Source: Stromatinia cepivora (lineage: Eukaryota > Ascomycota > Leotiomycetes > Helotiales > Sclerotiniaceae). Taken from it: a stretch of DNA of 64,000 nt. This document shows, piece after piece, positions 63,020 to 64,000 of this stretch (within the stretch, counting starts at the first letter, position 1; the number at the start of each line of letters is the position of its first letter). The DNA is taken from assembly GCA_014898415.1 (NCBI GenBank), contig RCTD01000006.1, positions 1,240,001 to 1,304,000 on the forward strand. Direction: 5' to 3'. A model generated the notes under the pieces. The model was not told the origin of the DNA and did not search any database. It saw nothing but the letters and a program-made list of their open reading frames with translations. The position numbers and the translations under genes were made by a program.

Positions 63020-64000
63020 ATTGATGTTTTGAAAGTAATAACAAGAGTCGTAGATGAAAGGATATAAAACTATAGTGAGGTAGTTGTGTTTATTCTTTGA
63101 TATTGTCAAGTTTAGTTGCTTGAATTGAAAGATCAAGGTGATTTTGCGGGGGAAGAAGCCTTTTAGAGTAGGTACGTAGACTATTGCACATCTGCTAATT
63201 TCATTTGGGGCATTGAACGTCAAATGTCATCTTTGCTATGATGTTATAGTGAATAATAGATGAGGTATAAACCAGGGATGAATCTGTCACCTGGTGTATA
63301 ATCTTGAACCGACATTGACCGAGGTATTGAGCACTTCCACTTATTTCCTACCACCGTATCATTTGAAATGAGCTTATGCATAGCTAGATGCAGATGACTC
63401 TAATATACTGATAGAAAGACAAAGAACATCAGCTGCGCATGTTCTATAGTATCATGTCCGAGGCCTTGGCAGGAAAATATGCAGTAACAAGGGTTTGGCG
63501 AGCCTCCTATGAATACTGACAATGGAATCATCTCCTTAAACTCCGCAAACTGCAAGTATGAGTGTAAATCCATTCTTCGGAAGTAGAGAAGCATACAAGG
63601 AATGTAAAATGCATAAGATCTGCTCTAGCAGGAAAATTTTAACTTAATTGGGCTGCTAATAAAACATCGGAATCTGTTATGAAAAATTCTAGCTCAGAAA
63701 ATTATTCAAATTATTCAGAGAGGAAATCAGAAATGAGTAGATGACATCATTGAAACATGGTCCTGACAACCATAGTGAATTTACATGCGCATTAGTCGGC
63801 AATCTTCAAAGTCCAACGGATCATGCGTTCCATCTATAATTAAAATTCCGAACGTAGAAAAAAGATAGAATAATCAAGATTAGGCCTAAGATACACAATC
63901 TATCTCATTCAAAGCTAATCATGGTGAAAAGACTGTTGTGATGATACTGGAAGCTTGAAAAGAAGGATGCTTGTGGGCGGACATGTCTTCCACCAAGACA
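63020..64000. other. Promoter side of the secreted protein gene to the window end
   Basis: Non-coding, moderately AT-rich. It contains only short ORFs without support. Confidence 0.5.

Noticed and set aside
1..64000. CRISPR arrays, prophage, operons or bacterial defence systems
   Set aside because: Spliced genes and fungal protein families throughout show a eukaryotic chromosome, and no spaced identical repeats of CRISPR form were seen.

Overview
This is a nuclear chromosome segment from a filamentous ascomycete. The evidence is short spliceosomal introns (46-112 nt in most genes, with GTAAGT-like donors, CTAAC-type branch sites and YAG acceptors), a Zn2Cys6 regulator, a fungal-type HSF1, 2EXR-domain paralogues and very AT-rich repeat relics of the kind left by repeat-induced point mutation. 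Protein character and gene content suggest Leotiomycetes, most likely Sclerotiniaceae (Botrytis/Sclerotinia-like). That placement is recognition, not a computed result. No prokaryotic features, rRNA or CRISPR were seen.

Layout. 0-8.8 kb holds histone H2A.Z (+), a convergent conserved fungal Cys-rich protein (-) and, after a 3.3 kb gap, a Zn2Cys6 transcription factor (-). 8.8-13.9 kb is mostly non-coding, with one frameshifted small gene relic near 10.4-10.8 kb. 13.9-23.0 kb is a core block of three genes, all on the minus strand: HSF1, the spliceosomal cyclophilin CWC27, and an RRM+R3H protein of the Pin4/Cip2 type. 23-35.5 kb is gene-poor: microsatellites, AT-rich spacers and one set of coding-like fragments in shifting frames (25.9-27.1 kb). 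35.6-36.5 kb carries an unrecognised two-exon gene encoding a basic protein. 36.9-37.4 kb is a 514-bp AT-rich element with terminal inverted repeats, and a second copy of the same length lies in opposite orientation at 61.4-61.9 kb. Between them are deoxyhypusine synthase (-), a large SNT1/NCoR-like double-SANT corepressor (+), and a local family of 2EXR-domain genes: one broken copy (-) split by an AT-rich insertion with 8-bp direct repeats, then two intact copies (+). A small secreted cysteine-rich protein (-) follows at 62.4-63.0 kb.

Functionally the conserved genes are housekeeping and regulatory: chromatin (H2A.Z, SNT1), transcription (HSF1, Zn2Cys6), RNA processing and post-transcriptional control (CWC27, Pin4-like) and translation-factor modification (DHS). 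They show no shared pathway. The accessory parts are the 2EXR cluster, the TIR elements, the unrecognised gene and the secreted protein. I found no convincing wholly new system. The strongest unexplained structures are the inverted TIR-element pair, the insertion-split 2EXR pseudogene with a conserved intron site, and the degraded coding-like blocks.
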